Source: Deltaproteobacteria bacterium
GTDB taxonomy: Bacteria > Myxococcota_A > UBA796 > JAFGLY01
NCBI GenBank assembly: GCA_016927815.1
Contig: JAFGLY010000069.1
Span: 1 to 33,765, forward strand
Length of the DNA stretch: 33,765 bases
Direction of reading: 5' to 3'
Every line of letters begins with the position of its first letter. Positions within the stretch are counted from its first letter, which is position 1. Positions 32,649-33,765 of the stretch are shown piece after piece. A model generated the notes under the pieces. It saw only the letters and a list, made by a program, of their open reading frames with translations. It did not search any database and had not been told where the DNA came from. The position numbers were made by a program, and so were the translations under genes.

Positions 32649-33299
32649 TCAGGCCGCCGGTGGCGACGGGGCCGTCGGGCGGCGGGCTCTGAGCCAGTGG
32701 ACGGTCTGGAGACCGTGCAGGTCCACGTCGGTCAGGATGCGCGTGGATCGGTGTGCGACGATGCCGTGGAGAAGGAGCAGCGGAATGGCGACAGCCAGTC
32801 CTGCGAACGTGCTGTACATGGCCAGGGAGATGCCGTCGGCCAGGAGCGCGGGGCGCACGTCTCCCCCGGCTCGCGCCACGGCGCGAAAGGCGAGGATCAG
32901 GCCCTGGACCGTGCCGAGGAGGCCGAGGAGGGTCGCCACGTTGGCGAGCATGGGAAGGTAGGCGGTCCGGCGGGTCAGGTCGGGTTGGACCTCCAGCACC
33001 GCCTCCTCCACCGCCTCCCGAATCTCGGTCTCGGAAGCATCGGCGTGCAACAGGCCGGCTCGGACCACGCGTGCCAGGGCCGCCTCGGGCCGCTCGGCGC
33101 ACAGGCGCATCGCGAGGTCGATGTTGCCCGCAGTCACGAGCTTGTGGATCTGGACCACGAACGCCCGCGTGTTCAGATCGGCTCGAAGAAAGACGTAGAC
33201 GAGCCGCTCAGCGGCGATGGCCATGGCCACCACGGCCACCGCCAGGATGACCCACAGGATCCAGCCACCCTGGTGCATGGCCTCGGCGAAAAGGGACAT
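32649..33299 (-). CDS. TolQ/ExbB/MotA-type proton channel protein (AglR-like)
   Basis: 216 residues. Three membrane helices: about 12-30 (GWILWVILAVAVVAMAIAA), about 115-135 (MLANVATLLGLLGTVQGLILAF) and about 155-180 (GISLAMYSTFAGLAVAIPLLLLHGI). The second and third carry the family's signatures (TLLGLLGTVQG; ISLAMYSTFAGL) with the small and Thr residues that line the proton path. It forms the ring around TolR-type subunits and turns proton flow into force. ATG at 33299 has a GAGG site. It is followed by two TolR-type genes and the AgmX-like gene, an order that matches the myxobacterial AglRQS motor rather than the Tol-Pal operon, since no tolA, tolB or pal is seen. Confidence 0.92.
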   Translation of the reverse strand: MSLFAEAMHQGGWILWVILAVAVVAMAIAAERLVYVFLRADLNTRAFVVQIHKLVTAGNIDLAMRLCAERPEAALARVVRAGLLHADASETEIREAVEEAVLEVQPDLTRRTAYLPMLANVATLLGLLGTVQGLILAFRAVARAGGDVRPALLADGISLAMYSTFAGLAVAIPLLLLHGIVAHRSTRILTDVDLHGLQTVHWLRARRPTAPSPPAA

Positions 33300-33339
33300 C
33301 CGTTACCTCGGAGTCGACGTGGGCGGTGCCGCGGCGGGG

Positions 33340-33573
33340 TCACTGGAACAGATCGTCGTCGATGGAGCGGACGATCTTCGGGAGGAAGGACTCCCGGAGC
33401 TCGAGGGTATAGTCGGCGTGCAGGTTCTGCCGGGTGATGACCATCATCACCTCGGGTTTCTGGACCTTGCCGATGACCGTGATGCCCTCGAGCTTCATGA
33501 CGCGACCCTGCGCCCGGGAGGGGGAAGGCAGCGCAAGGAGGACCAGCAGGAGGGCGAGAGGGGGCAGGCGCAT
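33340..33573 (-). CDS. Small exported protein upstream of the TolQ-like gene
   Basis: 77 residues. Signal peptide (MRLPPLALLLVLLALPSPSRA) and a mature chain of about 55 residues, with a beta-rich start (GRVMKLEGITVIGKVQKPEVMMVITRQNL) and a helical end (RESFLPKIVRSIDDDLF). No Cys; no recognised domain. AGGAT lies about ten bases before the ATG. It begins five bases after the stop of the Pro-rich gene and ends 40 bases before TolQ, so it belongs to the same operon. I believe similar short proteins accompany TolQ-type genes in myxobacteria, but that is memory and not shown here. Confidence 0.75.
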   Translation of the reverse strand: MRLPPLALLLVLLALPSPSRAQGRVMKLEGITVIGKVQKPEVMMVITRQNLHADYTLELRESFLPKIVRSIDDDLFQ

Positions 33574-33578
33574 GACGA

Positions 33579-33764
33579 TCAGGATCCTGGAGGGCTGGAG
33601 TCGTCGGACTCGTCCGAGGGCACCGCCCCCGGATCGGAGGGGGGCGGCGGGGCCGGAGGAGGCGGGGACGGATTCGGGGAAGGGATCGCTCCCCAGGGAG
33701 ACGGTTCGGGCGGCGCCTCGGGGGTCGGGGGCTGGGGCTCGGGGGTCGTGCCGGGCTCGGTCTC
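33579..33764 (-). CDS. Partial Pro-rich C-terminal tail of an upstream gene
   Basis: The window cuts this gene; 61 codons and a TGA remain. The tail is dominated by Pro, Glu and Ser (EPGTTPEPQPPTPEAPPEP, later PSPPPPAPPPPSDPG) and ends DESDDSSPPGS. A neighbouring frame is also open here and would run into the small exported gene, so this frame choice is not certain; it is favoured by the Pro/Glu pattern, the stop placement and the 5-base gap to the next ATG. It would be the first visible gene of the envelope operon; its identity lies outside the window. Confidence 0.5.
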   Translation of the reverse strand, partial: ETEPGTTPEPQPPTPEAPPEPSPWGAIPSPNPSPPPPAPPPPSDPGAVPSDESDDSSPPGS

Positions 33765-33765
33765 G

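Overview
The window reads as one ordinary chromosomal stretch from a GC-rich, didermic, myxobacteria-like bacterium (phylum Myxococcota, probably a metagenome-assembled genome). The evidence is the very high GC with long antisense shadow frames, a C-terminal MYXO-CTERM-type sorting tail on a secreted metalloprotease, an AgmX/PglI-type TonB-like protein next to TolQ and two TolR proteins (the gene content of myxobacterial Agl/Glt gliding machinery), a PATAN-type protein, and LolA, which implies an outer membrane. No rRNA, tRNA, CRISPR array, insertion sequence or prophage was seen. The first 51 bases are a C-run/G-run fold-back that looks like an assembly or sequencing artefact at a contig end.

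Layout. 225-1886: a membrane-anchored secreted protein and a divergent small exported peptide. 1950-6972 (minus): a catalytically dead S41/PDZ protein, a PATAN-like protein, a DUF1460 NlpC/P60-like protein and a phosphohexomutase. 7103-8166 (minus): an ECF sigma factor and its zinc-finger anti-sigma factor. 8420-11454: KhpA, a small acidic protein, RpoZ, and the groES-groEL operon. rpoZ and groES are divergent and each has a TTGACG-type promoter. 11503-15649 (minus): three genes overlapping by 4 bases: a 999-aa zinc metalloprotease with a MYXO-CTERM tail, a TPR protein and a small outer-membrane-like protein. 15792-21251 (plus): an aminotransferase, an acyl-CoA dehydrogenase behind a strong promoter with a FadR-like palindrome on its -10 box, and a CtpA-YibQ-type pair. 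21279-26811 (minus): FtsK, LolA, RimO and a lipoprotein. 26967-27965 (plus): GalE. 27987-33765 (minus): a probable eight-gene envelope operon.

How they work together. Much of the window serves the cell envelope: peptidoglycan-related hydrolases (DUF1460, CtpA, YibQ-like), lipoprotein transport, sugar-nucleotide supply (phosphohexomutase, GalE) and a proton-powered trans-envelope machine (TolQ + two TolR + FHA/TonB-like AgmX protein + coiled-coil exported protein + beta-barrel). Seven gene junctions use a 4-base ATGA/GTGA overlap, so translational coupling is common here.

Most interesting points: the Agl/Glt-like operon whose two TolR subunits differ in the proton-carrying Asp; a dead S41 protease beside a live paralogue 12 kb away; the FadR-type operator on the acyl-CoA dehydrogenase promoter; and a heptamer repeat family placed directly behind the stop codons of two genes.
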